DNA of 64,000 bases from RPQJ01 sp046347155 (GCA_046347155.1 JAXMGT010000001.1:1488001-1552000); one strand, 5' to 3'. Shown: positions 43,153-51,872, counted from the first letter of the stretch. Numbers and translations: made by a program. The notes: generated by a model not told the origin, from the sequence alone.

Positions 43153-43734
43153 GTGGGATCCAGCGTCGAGCAGAGCGACCTCGAGCTCGTCAGGCGGGCT
43201 CAGCGGGGCGAACGCGGGGCGTTCGACCTGCTGGTGCTCAGGTACCAGCACAAGGTCGTGAAACTCGTGACGCGTCTGTTGCGTGACCGGACCGAAGCCG
43301 AGGACGTGGCGCAGGAGGCCTTCGTGAAGGCCTATCGCGCCCTCGGGTCGTTCCGGGGCGACAGCGCCTTCTACACCTGGCTGTACCGGATCGCGGTGAA
43401 CACGGCGCGCAACGCGCTCGCGTCCCGGCAGCGACGGCCGGTCGAGTACGAGGCGGGGCTGAGCGAGTCGGAGCAGTCGGCGGTCGAGTCGCGGATGCGG
43501 CACCACGACACGCCCGAGGCCGACGTCCTGTCCGACGAGATCCACCGGGCGGTCAACAAGGCCATCGGTGACCTCCCGGAAGACCTGCGCACGGCGATCG
43601 TGCTGCGCGAGGTCGAGGGGCTGAGCTACGAGGAAATCGCCGAGGCGATGGACTGCCCGGTCGGTACCGTGCGTTCCAGGATATTCCGGGCAAGGGAAGC
43701 GATCGATCGCGTCCTCGAGCCCCTGATCGACTGA
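43153..43734 (+). CDS. rpoE: RNA polymerase sigma factor RpoE (sigma-E/AlgU)
   Basis: Directs transcription of envelope-stress genes. The 193 residues have region 2 (LRYQHKVVKLVTRLL, DVAQEAFVKAYRALGSFRGD, SAFYTWLYRIAVNTARN) and region 4 (LPEDLRTAIVLREVEGLSYE, CPVGTVRSRIFRAREAI). I chose the GTG giving MGSSVEQSDLELVRRAQRGE because it fits the family length and lies downstream of the sigma-E-type promoter; ATGs at 43048 (overlapping the ygfX stop), 43087 and 43117 are in frame and would add up to 35 low-complexity residues. rseA and rseB follow. Confidence 0.95.
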   Translation: MGSSVEQSDLELVRRAQRGERGAFDLLVLRYQHKVVKLVTRLLRDRTEAEDVAQEAFVKAYRALGSFRGDSAFYTWLYRIAVNTARNALASRQRRPVEYEAGLSESEQSAVESRMRHHDTPEADVLSDEIHRAVNKAIGDLPEDLRTAIVLREVEGLSYEEIAEAMDCPVGTVRSRIFRAREAIDRVLEPLID

Positions 43735-43743
43735 GTGACCAAC

Positions 43744-44310
43744 ATGACAGACCGCATACGCGAACAGATCTCGGCTTTCCTCGACGGCGAACTCCCGGCC
43801 GACGAGGTGAGCCTGCTGGTCCGGCGCCTCGAGCGCGATCCGGCGCTGCGCCGCACGTTCGGCCGCTACGTGCTGGCGGGCGAGGTGATGCGCGCCCCGG
43901 GCGGGCAGATCGCCGGTGCCGGGTTCTCGGCGCGTGTGTCGGCGGCGATCGATGCCGAGGCCGGTGCCCCCGAGGTCGCGGCCGCCGGTCCCCGGCCGTC
44001 GCGCTGGGGTCGCCCGGCGATCGCGACGGCCGTCGCGGCCAGCACGGCCATCGCGGCGGTGCTGCTGGTCGGCCGCAGTTCCGAGCAGGCCACCACGCTG
44101 GCCGAGATCACGATCGAGCGCGCCCGCATGGCCGTCCCGACCGTGCAGATCGGCAACGCCGCCACCGGCCACAGCCAGCGTCTCGCGGGCTACCTGGTTG
44201 CGCACAGCCAGTTCGCCAGCACGCTCGGGCGACGCAACGCCTGGTCGAGCGTGCTCGCCTCCGATCCCGGTCTCGCCCGCTCGGCGATCGACAACCTCGA
44301 GGCCCCCTGA
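43744..44310 (+). CDS. rseA: Anti-sigma-E factor RseA/MucA
   Basis: Inner-membrane protein that sequesters RpoE until cut by DegS and RseP. The 188 residues have the N-terminal sigma-binding domain (QISAFLDGELPADEVSLLVR, RDPALRRTFGRYVLAGEVMR), one transmembrane span at about 91-110, and a periplasmic C-terminal domain that RseB would bind. The ATG is preferred to a GTG three codons earlier. Ten bases after rpoE and directly followed by rseB. Confidence 0.92.
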   Translation: MTDRIREQISAFLDGELPADEVSLLVRRLERDPALRRTFGRYVLAGEVMRAPGGQIAGAGFSARVSAAIDAEAGAPEVAAAGPRPSRWGRPAIATAVAASTAIAAVLLVGRSSEQATTLAEITIERARMAVPTVQIGNAATGHSQRLAGYLVAHSQFASTLGRRNAWSSVLASDPGLARSAIDNLEAP

Positions 44311-45366
44311 GTGCGGACGGCCGGAGCCCTGCTGGCGGCGTCATTCGCGCTGGCCTCGTTTCCGGCGCGGTCCGACGACGACGCACGCCAGTGGCTCGAG
44401 CGGATGAGCGAGGCGCTCACCTCGCGCAACTACACGGGTGTCTTCACGCACTCCACGCGCCGGCAGTCCGAGACGATGCGCATCGTGCATCGCGTCGACG
44501 ACGGCGAGAGCACCGAGCGGCTCGTCTCGCTCGACGGCAGCGGGCGCGAGATCGTCCGGACCGCGCGGGAAGTGCACGTCTACCTGCCCGACCGCTCCGT
44601 GGTGCTCGTCGAGCCGCGCAGCGACGAGGGGTCGCTGGTCGGCAAGTACCCGGAACCGGGGCCCGAACTCGACCGCTACTACGTGCTCGAGATACACGAC
44701 GGCCCGAAGCTGCTCGGCCGGGACGTGGTCGTGCTCGACGTGCGCCCCCGCGACGCGTACCGATTCGGGTACCGGCTGTGGCTCGACGAGAAAAGCGCCA
44801 TGCCGCTGCGTACGGTCGTCGTGGACCCCGCCGGTCGGCCCGTCGAGACGATCACGTTCACGGAACTCGAACTGCCGAAGAAGATCCGGGCCGGCGAGAC
44901 CGAGACGTCGCTCGACGCGACCGGCTATCGCTGGGTCCGCAATTCGAAGGACGCGGAGGCCCGCCCCCGGGCCGTCGCCTGGTTGCCGACCCGGCTGCCG
45001 CCCGGATTCAAGCTCGTGAACAGCCGCCTGCAGGTGGTGCCCGGCGTCGCACTGCCGGTGCAGCACCTGATCTTCTCGGACGGCTTCGCCTCGATCTCGG
45101 TGTTCATCGAGCCGGTCCGTCCCGATGGCAATGCTCCCGCGGAATCCTCGAGTGTCGGCTCCGCCAGCGCTTTCTCGACGACGGTGCACGGTCACGTCGT
45201 CACGGCAGTCGGCGAAGTCCCGCTCGAAACCGTCCGGGACGTGGCACGGTCCGTCGAACCGGTGACGATGCCGGCCACGCTCGGACCGCCGGGCCGGGCG
45301 ACGGCCCCGCCGGCGCCCGCGCGGCCGGTCGACGCGCCACCCGTGCCCGCGCTGCAGCAGCGCTGA
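44311..45366 (+). CDS. rseB: RseB/MucB periplasmic regulator of sigma-E
   Basis: Shields RseA from DegS and senses mislocalised lipopolysaccharide. The 351-residue precursor has a signal peptide (AGALLAASFALASFPARS), the N-terminal LolA-like domain starting DDARQWLERMSEALTSRNYT with GVFTHSTRRQ, and the small C-terminal domain (LPPGFKLVNSRLQVVPG, HLIFSDGFASISVFIEP). A Pro/Ala-rich tail ends it. The GTG start follows the rseA stop with no gap (TGAGTG). Confidence 0.92.
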   Translation: MRTAGALLAASFALASFPARSDDDARQWLERMSEALTSRNYTGVFTHSTRRQSETMRIVHRVDDGESTERLVSLDGSGREIVRTAREVHVYLPDRSVVLVEPRSDEGSLVGKYPEPGPELDRYYVLEIHDGPKLLGRDVVVLDVRPRDAYRFGYRLWLDEKSAMPLRTVVVDPAGRPVETITFTELELPKKIRAGETETSLDATGYRWVRNSKDAEARPRAVAWLPTRLPPGFKLVNSRLQVVPGVALPVQHLIFSDGFASISVFIEPVRPDGNAPAESSSVGSASAFSTTVHGHVVTAVGEVPLETVRDVARSVEPVTMPATLGPPGRATAPPAPARPVDAPPVPALQQR

Positions 45367-45370
45367 GCCG

Positions 45371-45652
45371 GTGGCGGGATCGCCCGGGGACCCCCCGACC
45401 GCGGCGCCCGGGGCCGAGGCCGGGCCGGTCCTGTACGTCCGGGACGGCTGCCACCTCTGCGACGACTTCCTGATTGCGCTGGAACTGGACCTCGGGCCGG
45501 CCGCGGCCGGCGTCCCGGTGCTGGACGTGGACCGGGACCCCGACCTGGCGATGCGCTATGGCAGCCGGGTCCCGGTGCTGGCGTCCGGCGGGGCCGTGAT
45601 CTGCGAAGGCCGCTACGACCGGGCGCGGGTCCTCGCGGCTCTGCAGGTATAA
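45371..45652 (+). CDS. Glutaredoxin/thioredoxin-fold protein (DUF836 type)
   Basis: About 93 residues with the redox motif CHLC in VLYVRDGCHLCDDFLIALE and the cis-Pro segment YGSRVPVLA, matching the short glutaredoxin-like family often found near lepA. The substrate is unknown. GTG start four bases after rseB; the first 17 residues are low-complexity. No homologues of rseC/mucC or degP/mucD occur here, although they often follow rseB. Confidence 0.8.
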   Translation: MAGSPGDPPTAAPGAEAGPVLYVRDGCHLCDDFLIALELDLGPAAAGVPVLDVDRDPDLAMRYGSRVPVLASGGAVICEGRYDRARVLAALQV

Positions 45653-45653
45653 T
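45648..45653 (+). promoter_or_regulatory. -10 box of lepA
   Basis: A consensus TATAAT overlaps the last codons of the glutaredoxin-like gene, 46 nt before lepA. The -35 region is GC-rich and unrecognisable, so only half of a promoter is visible. Confidence 0.48.
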
Positions 45654-45699
45654 CGCGCGCTTTGCCCGCGCCGGCGCCGGCGCCCGTCCGGCCGCTCCG

Positions 45700-47496
45700 A
45701 TGAAACACATCCGCAACTTCTCGATCATCGCACACGTCGATCACGGCAAGTCCACGCTGGCGGACCGCTTCATCCAGCTGTGCGGCGGCCTCGACGCGCG
45801 TGAGATGCAGGCGCAGGTCCTCGACTCGATGGACCTCGAGCGGGAGCGCGGGATCACGATCAAGGCGCAGAGCGTGTCACTGCGCTACAAGGCGTCGGAC
45901 GGCGAGGTCTACCAGCTCAACCTGATCGACACCCCGGGGCACGTCGACTTCTCCTATGAGGTGTCCCGCTCGCTGTACGCCTGCGAGGGAGCGCTGCTGG
46001 TCGTGGACGCGGCGCAGGGCGTCGAGGCGCAGAGCGTCGCGAACTGCTACACGGCGCTCGAGCAGGGACTCGAGGTCGTGCCGGTGCTGAACAAGATCGA
46101 CCTTCCCTCGGCCGACCCTGACCGGGTGATCAAGGAGATCGAGGAGATCATCGGGATCGAGGCCCAGGACGCGGTCCGCGTGAGCGCGAAGACCGGCGAA
46201 AACGTCACGGAGCTGCTCGACTGCCTCGTGAAGCGCATCCCGCCGCCGGCCGGCGATCCCGACGCGCCGCTGCAGGCGCTCATCATCGACTCGTGGTACG
46301 ACAGCTACGTCGGCGTCGTGTCGCTGGTGCGGGTCGTGAACGGCTCCCTGCGCACCGGCCAGAAGATGCGCGTCTGGTCCACCGGCCGCGCGCACCAGGT
46401 CGACAGGGTCGGGCGCTTCACGCCGAAGTCGCTCGTGACCGAATCGCTCGAGACCGGCGAAGTCGGCTTCGTCGTGGCGGGCATCAAGGAGATCGACGGC
46501 GCACCGGTGGGCGACACGATCACGCTCGATTCGAAACCGTGCACGGCGCCGCTGCCCGGGTTCAAGCAGATCAAGCCTCGGGTGTTCGCGGGACTCTTCC
46601 CCGTCAGCACCGACGACTACGAGCAGTTCCGCGACGCGCTCGCGAAGCTGAAACTGAACGACTCGGCGCTGCACTACGAGCCCGAAGTGTCCACCGCGCT
46701 CGGCTTCGGATTCCGCTGCGGGTTCCTCGGCCTGCTGCACATGGACATCGTGCAGGAGCGGCTCGAGCGGGAGTACGAACTCGACCTCGTGACGAGTGCG
46801 CCGACGGTGGTCTACGAGGTCGCGACGACGGCCGGCGAGGTGCTCTACGTCGACAACCCGGCCAAGCTCCCCCCGGCCGACAAGGTCGCCGAGGTGCGCG
46901 AGCCGATCATCAAGGCCAACCTGCTCCTGCCGCCCGACTACGTCGGCCCGGTCATGAAGCTCTGCCTCGAGAAGCGCGGCGTGCAGCTCAAGCTGCAGTA
47001 CCTCGGGAGCCAGGTCTCGATGCAGTGGGAACTGCCGATGGCCGAGGTCGTGCTCGACTTCTTCGACCGGCTCAAGTCCGTGAGCCGCGGCTACGCGTCG
47101 TTCGACTACGAGTTCGAGCGGTTCCAGGCCGCGCCGCTCGTCAAGCTCGACATCCTGATCAACGGCGACAAGGTCGACGCGCTGTCGATCATCGCGCACC
47201 GGGACAGCGCCTACCAGCGCGGTCGCGAGCTCGTCGACAAGATGCAGGAGCTGATCCCCCGGCAGATGTTCGAGGTGGCGATCCAGGCGGCGATCGGCGC
47301 CCATGTGATCGCCCGCGCGACCGTCAAGGCGATGCGCAAGAACGTGCTGGCGAAGTGCTACGGCGGCGACATCACCCGCAAGCGCAAGCTCCTCGAGAAG
47401 CAGAAGGAAGGCAAGAAGCGCATGAAGCAGCTCGGCCAGGTCGAAATCCCGCAGGAAGCGTTCCTCGCGGTGCTGAAGGTCGGGCGCAAGGACTAG
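45700..47496 (+). CDS. lepA: Elongation factor 4 (LepA)
   Basis: Ribosome-associated GTPase linked to initiation and 30S biogenesis. The 598 residues contain the G motifs AHVDHGKSTLADR, DTPGHVDFSYEV and LNKIDLPSADPDR, EF-G-like domains II, III and V, and the LepA-specific C-terminal domain ending with KKRMKQLGQVEIPQEAF. Its length is nearly identical to that of E. coli LepA (599). lepB follows after 74 nt that hold a hairpin and a -10 box. Confidence 0.97.
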   Translation: MKHIRNFSIIAHVDHGKSTLADRFIQLCGGLDAREMQAQVLDSMDLERERGITIKAQSVSLRYKASDGEVYQLNLIDTPGHVDFSYEVSRSLYACEGALLVVDAAQGVEAQSVANCYTALEQGLEVVPVLNKIDLPSADPDRVIKEIEEIIGIEAQDAVRVSAKTGENVTELLDCLVKRIPPPAGDPDAPLQALIIDSWYDSYVGVVSLVRVVNGSLRTGQKMRVWSTGRAHQVDRVGRFTPKSLVTESLETGEVGFVVAGIKEIDGAPVGDTITLDSKPCTAPLPGFKQIKPRVFAGLFPVSTDDYEQFRDALAKLKLNDSALHYEPEVSTALGFGFRCGFLGLLHMDIVQERLEREYELDLVTSAPTVVYEVATTAGEVLYVDNPAKLPPADKVAEVREPIIKANLLLPPDYVGPVMKLCLEKRGVQLKLQYLGSQVSMQWELPMAEVVLDFFDRLKSVSRGYASFDYEFERFQAAPLVKLDILINGDKVDALSIIAHRDSAYQRGRELVDKMQELIPRQMFEVAIQAAIGAHVIARATVKAMRKNVLAKCYGGDITRKRKLLEKQKEGKKRMKQLGQVEIPQEAFLAVLKVGRKD

Positions 47497-47542
47497 GGGG
47501 CATTCTCGATTTCGGCCCGCAGCGGAAATCGGGAATGTCCCC
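47497..47542 (+). terminator. Long hairpin between lepA and lepB
   Basis: Arms 47497-47513 and 47525-47542 pair over 17 positions (one a G-U type) with a single bulge and an 11-base loop, starting at the first base after the lepA stop. No T-run follows; instead TATACT begins at the next base. It may reduce read-through into lepB, stabilise the lepA 3' end, or be an attenuator. Confidence 0.5.
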
Positions 47543-47548
47543 TATACT
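47543..47548 (+). promoter_or_regulatory. -10 box of lepB
   Basis: TATACT, five of six consensus bases, directly abuts the hairpin and lies 22 nt before the lepB TTG start. The -35 would lie in the hairpin loop and right arm and is not recognisable. Confidence 0.42.
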
Positions 47549-47570
47549 CGCGCCGCAGGTGAGGTGACCC

Positions 47571-48353
47571 TTGATCGTCGATTTCTCGTTCTGGCTGGTC
47601 GTCGCTGCGCTCGTGTCCGGCGCGATCTGGGCGCTCGACGCCGGGGTGCTGCGCCGGCGCCGGCTGGCCACGGCCACGCCCGGCACGACGCCGGCGGAGC
47701 CGGTGCTGGTCGAGTACGCCCGGTCGTTCTTCCCGATCATCCTGCTGGTGCTCGTGATCCGCTCGTTCCTGTTCGAGCCGTTCCGGATCCCCTCGGATTC
47801 GATGATGCCGACGCTGCTCGACGGGGACTTCATCTTCGTCAACAAGTTCACGTACGGGCTGCGGCTCCCGGTCCTGAACACCGAGGTCGTCGCGATGGGC
47901 GCGCCCGCGCGCGGCGATGTCGTCGTGTTCCGCCTGCCCGCGGACCCCTCCACGAACTACATCAAGCGGCTCGTCGGGCTGCCGGGCGACCACGTCGTCG
48001 TCCGCGACAAGCGCGTCTGGATCAACGGCGTCGAGCAGCCGGTCCGCCTCGACGGCATGTATCCGCCGTTCGCCAGCACGCCGCTCACGCAGATCGGCGT
48101 CGAGACGCTCGGCACGGTCGAGCACCGGACGCTCTACATCCCGGAGAGCCCGGGCACCGACTTCGACGGCGTCGTCCCCGAGGGCCACTATTTCTTCATG
48201 GGCGACAACCGCGACAACAGCCGCGACAGCCGCTTCCCCGAAGTGGGGTACGTACCCGTGGACAACGTGGTCGGCAAGGCGGTGCGCATCTGGTTCAACC
48301 TGCGACTGCCCGACGCGCCGATCTGGAGCCGCATCGGCGACTCGATCCACTGA
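47571..48353 (+). CDS. lepB: Signal peptidase I
   Basis: Inner-membrane protease that removes signal peptides. The 260 residues have two N-terminal membrane segments (about 5-22 and 52-68), the catalytic Ser in IPSDSMMPTLLDGD, the Lys in NYIKRLVGLPGDHV, and GHYFFMGDNRDNSRDSR. The start is a TTG with a good AGGTGAGGTGA upstream; no ATG or GTG lies nearby in frame. lepA, rnc and era neighbours are as in E. coli. Confidence 0.95.
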   Translation: MIVDFSFWLVVAALVSGAIWALDAGVLRRRRLATATPGTTPAEPVLVEYARSFFPIILLVLVIRSFLFEPFRIPSDSMMPTLLDGDFIFVNKFTYGLRLPVLNTEVVAMGAPARGDVVVFRLPADPSTNYIKRLVGLPGDHVVVRDKRVWINGVEQPVRLDGMYPPFASTPLTQIGVETLGTVEHRTLYIPESPGTDFDGVVPEGHYFFMGDNRDNSRDSRFPEVGYVPVDNVVGKAVRIWFNLRLPDAPIWSRIGDSIH

Positions 48354-48373
48354 CCTACACCGGAGTGCCAACC

Positions 48374-48739
48374 ATGAGAGACCGTCAGCGTGGCGCGACC
48401 TTCATCGGCATGGTCGTCATCATCCTCATCCTCGGGTCCGCCGTGTACGCCGGTATCCGGCTGCTGCCCGTCTACCTCGAGTACACGAAAGTCGCGCGAG
48501 CGCTCGAGCAGGTCCGGGACGAAGAGTCCGGCAACGACACGAACGTCCACATGATCCGCAATGCGCTCGAGAAGCGCTGGGACGTCGAGGACATCGAGAG
48601 CATCGGCTGGAAGGAAATCGAGATCCGGAAGGTCGACGGCGGCTTCGAGGTCGAGGCCGACTACTCGGTCGAGCGGCCGTTCGCGGGCAACATCTTCCTG
48701 CTCGCGAAATTCGACAAGCTGGTCACGATCCAGCAGTAG
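48374..48739 (+). CDS. DUF4845 membrane protein
   Basis: A 121-residue protein with one N-terminal transmembrane helix (FIGMVVIILILGSAVYAGIR) preceded by RDRQRGA, resembling a pilin-like or single-pass anchor, then a soluble domain (VEDIESIGWKEIEIRKVDGG, VEADYSVERPFAGNI). The family is regularly encoded between lepB and rnc. Function unknown; a role with LepB or the divisome has not been shown as far as I know. Confidence 0.82.
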   Translation: MRDRQRGATFIGMVVIILILGSAVYAGIRLLPVYLEYTKVARALEQVRDEESGNDTNVHMIRNALEKRWDVEDIESIGWKEIEIRKVDGGFEVEADYSVERPFAGNIFLLAKFDKLVTIQQ

Positions 48740-48745
48740 CCAGGC

Positions 48746-49438
48746 TTGCGAACGTCCGGCGCATGGGCGGAGGACAGGCTCGGCTACCGCTTTGGCGACG
48801 CCGCGCTGCTCGACGCCGCGCTCACGCACCGCAGCGCCGGCCGCTCGAACTACGAGCGCCTGGAGTTCCTCGGCGATGCCGTGCTCAATTTCGCGGTGGC
48901 CGTGCTGGTCTACCGGGCGTTCCCGTCCGCGGACGAGGGTGACCTGAGCCGCTACCGGGCGACGCTCGTGAGCGGGCAGTCGCTGGCGGACCTCGCGGCC
49001 GGGCTCGGGCTCGGCGAGCAGCTGCGGCTCGGCAGCGGCGAACTGAAGAGCGGCGGATTCCGGCGGGACTCGATACTCGCGGACGCCCTCGAGGCGCTGG
49101 TCGGTGCCGTCTACCTCGACGGCGGCACGGACGCGGCGGCGGCCGTCGTCGAACGGCTGGTCGCCGGGCGGGTTGCGGGCCTCCCGCAGGCGGCGGCCGA
49201 CCTGAAGGACCCGAAGACCCGACTCCAGGAACTGCTGCAGGCGCAGGGCCGACCGCTGCCGGTGTACGAGATCGAGGACGTGAGTGGCGAGCCGCACGAA
49301 CAGCAGTTCATCGCGAGCTGCGACGTGCCGGGGCTCGGGATCCGTGAGACCGGGGACGGCACGAGCCGGCGCAGGGCCGAGCAGGCCGCAGCCCAGCGGG
49401 TACTGGCGCGCATCGACCGCGCCGGGGAGGACCAGTGA
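48746..49438 (+). CDS. rnc: Ribonuclease III
   Basis: Cuts double-stranded RNA in rRNA processing and mRNA regulation. The 230 residues have the signature NYERLEFLGDAVLNF, the second metal-binding region (ADALEALVGAVYLDGG) and a C-terminal double-stranded RNA-binding domain (DPKTRLQELLQAQG). An in-frame stop at 48737 and the absence of ATG or GTG force the TTG at 48746 as start. Overlaps era by four bases. Confidence 0.95.
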   Translation: MRTSGAWAEDRLGYRFGDAALLDAALTHRSAGRSNYERLEFLGDAVLNFAVAVLVYRAFPSADEGDLSRYRATLVSGQSLADLAAGLGLGEQLRLGSGELKSGGFRRDSILADALEALVGAVYLDGGTDAAAAVVERLVAGRVAGLPQAAADLKDPKTRLQELLQAQGRPLPVYEIEDVSGEPHEQQFIASCDVPGLGIRETGDGTSRRRAEQAAAQRVLARIDRAGEDQ

Positions 49439-50367
49439 GCGAGGCGGACGGGCTTGGCGCGACCGGCGGTGAAACGGGGCGCTGCGGATTCGCGGCGCTG
49501 GTCGGCCGGCCGAACGTCGGCAAGTCGACGTTGCTGAACACGCTGCTCGGCCGCAAGGTCAGCATCGTGAGCCCGAGGCCCCAGACGACACGCACGCGGA
49601 TCCACGGGGTGCTGACGCGGCCCGGGATGCAGATCGTGTTCGTCGACCTGCCCGGGATCCACGCGAAGCAGCCGCGGGCGATCAACCGCTACATGAACCG
49701 GACGGCGCTCGCGTCGCTGGCCGACTCGGACGTCAACCTGTTCGTGATCGAGGCGCTGCGCTGGACCGACGAGGACGAGCGGGCGCTCGCGGAGCTGGTG
49801 GCCGCCGGACGGCCGATCCTGCTCCTCATCAACAAGGTGGACCGGGTCGCGCAGAAGTCGCGGCTGTTGCCGTTCATCGCCGAGGTGACCTCGAAGGCAC
49901 AGTTCGCCGAGGTGGTGCCGCTGTCCGCGCTCAAGCGCAAGAACCTCGAACGCCTGCCCGACGTGATCGCCGCACACCTGCCGGAGTCGCCGTTGCTCTT
50001 CCCGGCCGACCAGGTCACCGATGCCAGTGACCGGTTCATGGCGGCCGAGATCGTCCGCGAAAAGCTCACCCGTCGGCTGCAGGAGGAGGTGCCCTACGGA
50101 CTCGTCGTCGAGGTCGAGGGCATGGGCGAGGCGGAGGACGAGCCGGGCAAGCTGGTGATCCAGGCGGTGATCTGGGTCGAGCGCGCGGGCCAGAAGGCCA
50201 TCGTGATCGGCAAGGGCGGCGAGCAGCTGAAGGAGATCGGGCGGGCGGCCCGGCTCGACCTGAAGGCGCATTTCGGCCGGCCCGTGCACCTCGAACTCTG
50301 GGTCAAGGTGCGGGAGGGCTGGTCCGACGACGAGGGCGCGCTGCGCCGGTTCGGGTACGAGACGTGA
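49435..50367 (+). CDS. era: GTPase Era
   Basis: Binds the 3' end of 16S rRNA and checks 30S maturation. The 310 residues contain G1 GRPNVGKSTLLNTLLG, the effector RPQTTRTRIHG, DLPGIHAKQPRAIN, NKVD, and a C-terminal KH domain (AIVIGKGGEQLKEIGRAAR). The GTG start overlaps the rnc stop; its own stop overlaps recO. Confidence 0.96.
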   Translation: MSEADGLGATGGETGRCGFAALVGRPNVGKSTLLNTLLGRKVSIVSPRPQTTRTRIHGVLTRPGMQIVFVDLPGIHAKQPRAINRYMNRTALASLADSDVNLFVIEALRWTDEDERALAELVAAGRPILLLINKVDRVAQKSRLLPFIAEVTSKAQFAEVVPLSALKRKNLERLPDVIAAHLPESPLLFPADQVTDASDRFMAAEIVREKLTRRLQEEVPYGLVVEVEGMGEAEDEPGKLVIQAVIWVERAGQKAIVIGKGGEQLKEIGRAARLDLKAHFGRPVHLELWVKVREGWSDDEGALRRFGYET

Positions 50368-51107
50368 GCGGCGCGGCGCGGCGGGTCCAGCTCGAGCGGG
50401 CGTTCCTGTTGCACCACCACCCCTGGCGCGACTCGAGCCGCATCCTCGACCTGTTCACCCGGGAGCGGGGCCGCGTCACGGTGTTTGCGCGGGCTGCGCG
50501 TCGCGGTGGTTCCGCACTGCCGGCCGCATTGCAGCCCTTCGCCGAGGTGCTGGTGTCCTACAGCCTGCGCGGCGAGGCCGGGCAGCTCAGCGGGGCCGAG
50601 CGGGGCGGTCCGGCGCAACGGCTCACGGGCGACGCGCTGATGGGCGGGTTCTATGCGAATGAGCTGCTCGTGAAGCTGCTCGTCCGGCACGACCCGCACC
50701 CGGGCCTCTATGACGCCTACGCCCGACTGGTTGGCGACCTTGCCGACGCACCCGACGCCCCGTCGCGACCCCTCAGGCTGTTCGAAAAGCGCCTGCTCGA
50801 GGAGCTCGGCTGGGGTCTCAGCCTCGGGGAGGACGCCGCAACCGGCGAGCCACTCGAGGAGGCAGCCGCATACCGCTACCGTCCGGACGGCGGCGCGGAG
50901 CGGGTGGATGGAGTCGCAGAGGGAACCCTGATATTTTCCGGCGCGTCGCTACGGTCGCTCGCGCGCGAGGAACTCGCCGACGAGCGCAGCCTCGCCGATG
51001 CGCGCCGGCTGCTGCGGTCCGCGCTGGACCAGGCCCTCGACGGCCGCCCGCTCAGGACCCGCGAGGTGATGATCGCCATGCGCGCACGCGGCGCGCCGGG
51101 AGTCTGA
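50364..51107 (+). CDS. recO: DNA repair protein RecO
   Basis: Loads RecA at gaps together with RecR. The 247 residues show the N-terminal OB fold (FLLHHHPWRDSSRILDLFTR, RVTVFARAARR) and the helical remainder with GFYANELLVKLLVRHDPHPG and LRLFEKRLLEELGWGLSL. The GTG start shares bases with the era stop. Confidence 0.93.
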   Translation: MSGAARRVQLERAFLLHHHPWRDSSRILDLFTRERGRVTVFARAARRGGSALPAALQPFAEVLVSYSLRGEAGQLSGAERGGPAQRLTGDALMGGFYANELLVKLLVRHDPHPGLYDAYARLVGDLADAPDAPSRPLRLFEKRLLEELGWGLSLGEDAATGEPLEEAAAYRYRPDGGAERVDGVAEGTLIFSGASLRSLAREELADERSLADARRLLRSALDQALDGRPLRTREVMIAMRARGAPGV

Positions 51108-51113
51108 ATCGTG

Positions 51114-51872
51114 ATGACGCATCCGCTGAAGCTCGGCGTGAACATCGACCACGTCGCGACGCTGCGCCAGGTGCGGCGTTCGACCTACCCCGACCCGCTG
51201 TACGCGGCCCTGGTCGCCGAGCAGTCGGGCGCGGACAGCATCACGCTGCACCTGCGCGAGGACCGGCGGCACATCCAGGACCACGACGTCACCCGGATGC
51301 GCGAGACGCTCCAGACCCGGATGAACCTCGAGATGGCGGCCACCGAGGCGATGCTGCGGTTCGCGCGCGAGGTGCGACCGCAGGACGTCTGCCTGGTCCC
51401 GGAGCGCCGCGAGGAACTCACGACCGAGGGCGGGCTCGACGTCGCAGGCCAGGTCGACCGGCTCGGCGATGCCTGCGCCGGCCTCGAGGATGCCGGCGTG
51501 CGCGTGTCGCTCTTCATCGATCCGGAGCCCGAACAGCTCGAGGCGGCGCTCGAGGCCGGCGCGCCGGTCGTGGAACTGCACACGGGGGCCTATGCGGAGG
51601 CGACCGGCGAGCGACAGGCGATGGAACTCGCGCGACTCGTGGAGGCGGCCCGGTTCGGGACGCGGATCGGGCTCACGGTCCACGCGGGGCACGGCCTCCA
51701 TTACCACAACGTCCAGCCGGTCGCTGCGATCCCGGAGATCGTCGAGCTGAACATCGGCCATTCGATCGTGGCACGCGCGGTGTTCGACGGCATGGCGAGC
51801 GCGGTGCGCGAGATGCGGGCCCTGATGGACGCGGCCCGGCGCGGTCTCGCGACCGGCGGTCGCGACGCATGA
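51114..51872 (+). CDS. pdxJ: Pyridoxine 5'-phosphate synthase
   Basis: Last ring-closing step of vitamin B6 synthesis from DXP and 3-amino-2-oxopropyl phosphate. The 252-residue TIM barrel has LGVNIDHVATLRQVRR, ITLHLREDRRHIQDHDV, CLVPERREELTTEGGLD and HAGHGLHYHNVQP. ATG chosen over the adjacent GTG. The DXP it uses is also the substrate of Dxr encoded upstream. The stop overlaps acpS. Confidence 0.96.
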   Translation: MTHPLKLGVNIDHVATLRQVRRSTYPDPLYAALVAEQSGADSITLHLREDRRHIQDHDVTRMRETLQTRMNLEMAATEAMLRFAREVRPQDVCLVPERREELTTEGGLDVAGQVDRLGDACAGLEDAGVRVSLFIDPEPEQLEAALEAGAPVVELHTGAYAEATGERQAMELARLVEAARFGTRIGLTVHAGHGLHYHNVQPVAAIPEIVELNIGHSIVARAVFDGMASAVREMRALMDAARRGLATGGRDA

